Origin: Schizochytrium sp. TIO01
Lineage: Eukaryota > Sar > Bigyra > Thraustochytrida > Thraustochytriidae
Length of the DNA: 64,000 nt
Direction of reading: 5' to 3'
Assembly: GCA_004764695.1 (NCBI GenBank)
Contig: SMSO01000007.1
Location: 2,363,270 to 2,427,269, forward strand
Numbering within the stretch: position 1 is the first letter of the stretch; each line of letters begins with the position of its first letter. Of this stretch, positions 62,621 to 64,000 are shown in pieces. The translations under genes were made by a program, and so were the position numbers. The notes beneath the pieces were generated by a model. It was not told the DNA's origin, searched no databases, and saw only the letters and a list, made by a program, of their open reading frames with translations.

Positions 62621-62649
62621 TTCAAGTTGAAGTGCTTCTTCAACTTGAA
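62621..62649. repeat. Inverted repeat with CAACTTGAA arms
   Basis: TTCAAGTTGAAG pairs exactly with CTTCAACTTGAA across a 5-base loop, TGCTT. The arms carry the same CAACTTGAAG word as the palindrome at 54760-54785. It lies about 430 bp upstream of the cotransporter start codon. Confidence 0.88.
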
Positions 62650-63078
62650 AGGTTGTTTATTATCTGGGTGGGCAAGCGCTTTGAAGAACAGCAGCAGACC
62701 GCCTTTGCCAGAACCTGTAGAGGAACGGACCATTCCTCGCGCCAACAGCACTGACATTGACATTGATTGCCAGCAGCAGTGGCTGCGCAGGGGATTCAGG
62801 AGGACACGTACGACCACCCCTGCCAGGCAGCCAGACCATAACGTCATTGCTGCCGCTGTTGGATGATTCATTGAACGAGCGACTGTGCCCAATTTTATAG
62901 AAGGTACTACCTACTAACTAGCTAGTAGTACAGAGTAGTAGTTCAAATAGAACCCAGGGCATATTTGGGAGTTGATATTGGCGTTTCGCTCCGGCGCCCT
63001 GGCAGAACTGTGACACCCGGGCTTCACCAGGTCCGAAGCTGCTCGCGAGTTGGACAGCTTACACGTGGGTAGATCAAA

Positions 63079-64000
63079 ATGATTAACAACAACAATAATA
63101 ACAATATAACTAGCAGCCACAGGGGTGCAGAACCTAATTCGAGCCTTGACAACTCAGGAATTCCATCTTCACCATCTGCTTCATCATTAACAGCACCAGC
63201 ACCACCTGGATCGACAGAGACGAGCATGGCAGGGTCTAGAAACCCAAGCGTTCATCATTATGACCATGCAAGTTTTTACGAGGTTTACGAAGATAACATC
63301 TCGCTACAGAAGACGCTTCCATCTGCAAAAGCCCTGTACAGCAACAAAAATGCCATGGAAGCGATGAATCCAGGAGATAACTCGTCCGATGATGATAACA
63401 ATGCTGCCAAGCGCTTCGGCACCATGTTTGGCGTCTACTTGCCATGTCTGCAGAACATTCTTGGTGTTATTCTCTTTATTCGTCTGCCCTGGATTGTATC
63501 ACAGGCAGGCACAGTTCTTACAACTGTTATTGTTGCTTTGTGCGTCTTATCCACCTCTCTCACAGCGCTTTCCATGAGTGCACTCGCGACCAATGGCAAG
63601 GTTGGTGCAGGTGGCCCCTATGGTATCTTGTTACAAAACCTTGGCCCAGAAATTGCTGGCAGTATCGGCGTGCTTTTCTATCTTGGCACAACCATTGCTG
63701 GCACCATGTATGCTTTGGGAGGTGTTGAGGCCATGTTCACAAGCTTTGACTTGGCGGACTCTCTCTTTACCTTTGACCGCCAGATCATTGCCATTCTCTG
63801 GACTTTGATGCTTGGCTCCATTGTCTTCGCTGGCATGAAATGGGTTGCTAAGGTTTCTTTGCTTTTCCTTACTATTGTTCTCATGGCAGTCACCTTGATG
63901 ACTCTTGGCGCTTTCTTATTTGCAGGAGGTGCAAAATCTCCTGACGGTGTGGAGCACGCCAGCGCTTTGAACGAGAATATGCGATCAAATTTTACGCTCG
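63079..64000 (+). CDS. K-Cl cotransporter (SLC12/KCC type), 5' part
   Basis: A partial gene: 307 codons are present and the frame runs off the window. The ATG at 63079 follows an in-frame TAG at 63070. The cytosolic N-terminus (about 1-113) begins with a run of seven Asn and is Ser/Pro-rich. From about residue 114, RFGTMFGVYLPCLQNILGVI is the hallmark first membrane helix of K-Cl cotransporters, and LSMSALATNGKVGAGGPYGI followed by LGPEIAGSIGVLFYLGTT matches helices 2-3. These are cation-Cl electroneutral symporters of the plasma membrane that control cell volume. The match to KCC is closer than to Na-K-Cl carriers in these motifs. Five or six of the expected 12 helices are visible, then a loop begins (GGAKSPDG). 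No intron is seen. Confidence 0.92.
   Translation, partial: MINNNNNNNITSSHRGAEPNSSLDNSGIPSSPSASSLTAPAPPGSTETSMAGSRNPSVHHYDHASFYEVYEDNISLQKTLPSAKALYSNKNAMEAMNPGDNSSDDDNNAAKRFGTMFGVYLPCLQNILGVILFIRLPWIVSQAGTVLTTVIVALCVLSTSLTALSMSALATNGKVGAGGPYGILLQNLGPEIAGSIGVLFYLGTTIAGTMYALGGVEAMFTSFDLADSLFTFDRQIIAILWTLMLGSIVFAGMKWVAKVSLLFLTIVLMAVTLMTLGAFLFAGGAKSPDGVEHASALNENMRSNFTL

Larger units (their letters stand above)
56966..63078. other. 6-kb repeat-rich intergenic region
   Basis: Non-coding DNA between the HAD/hydrolase gene and the cotransporter. It contains an octamer repeat (58075-58122), a GC-rich patch at 58855-58970, a pyrimidine tract (59228-59345), a perfect hairpin (59892-59925), a 432-bp TTTG tract (61288-61719), CTTT and AAAG repeats (62168-62222, 62583-62605) and an inverted repeat (62621-62649). 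Frames across the repeats are artefacts. I see no other gene. The last few hundred bases should be the cotransporter promoter. Confidence 0.5.

Overview
The window looks like nuclear DNA of a single-celled eukaryote. It has 14 supportable protein-coding genes on both strands, with no operons. All 14 read as single uninterrupted frames with no visible intron. The proteins are eukaryotic: Sft2, a MINDY deubiquitinase, a polycystin channel, a U1-type zinc-finger splicing protein, a PH-CaaX protein and a K-Cl cotransporter. They are separated by long AT-rich, microsatellite-dense intergenic DNA. Near-absence of introns together with this gene set best fits a thraustochytrid/labyrinthulid-like stramenopile. 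That is an inference, and another intron-poor marine protist is possible.

Layout: 0-10 kb has an Sft2-like Golgi membrane protein (-), a 675-aa disordered protein (-) and, after a 5-kb gap, a 384-aa disordered protein with a predicted acylated N-terminus (+). 10.2-21.4 kb is a gene desert. 21.4-34.6 kb is the richest part: a SANT-plus-MINDY deubiquitinase (+), a piggyBac-derived 1163-aa protein with a YqaJ-like segment (-), a polycystin-2-like channel with an unusual C-terminus (+), and an 813-aa fusion of an aldo-keto reductase with a sugar-phosphate cyclase (-). 34.6-44.8 kb is a second desert with an 82-bp minisatellite and a dense field of short tandem repeats. 44.8-57 kb holds a triple-repeat coiled-coil protein (+), a small hypothetical (-), a phytanoyl-CoA-dioxygenase-like enzyme (-), a PH-CaaX protein (-), a WBP4-like splicing protein (-) and a HAD/alpha-beta-hydrolase fusion (+). 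57-63 kb is intergenic with a perfect 432-bp TTTG tract. A KCC-type cotransporter starts at 63079 and runs off the end.

The genes do not form one pathway. The best candidate for something undescribed is the reductase-cyclase fusion at 32113-34554. Its cyclase half has the signature residues of 2-deoxy-scyllo-inosose-type enzymes rather than shikimate dehydroquinate synthase, and both halves keep their catalytic residues. One polypeptide could therefore make and reduce a cyclitol ketone. Its codon choice is also clearly more C/G-ending than that of its neighbours. Limits: no alignment or search was run, so family calls rest on motifs read by eye, and UTRs and promoters are not resolved.
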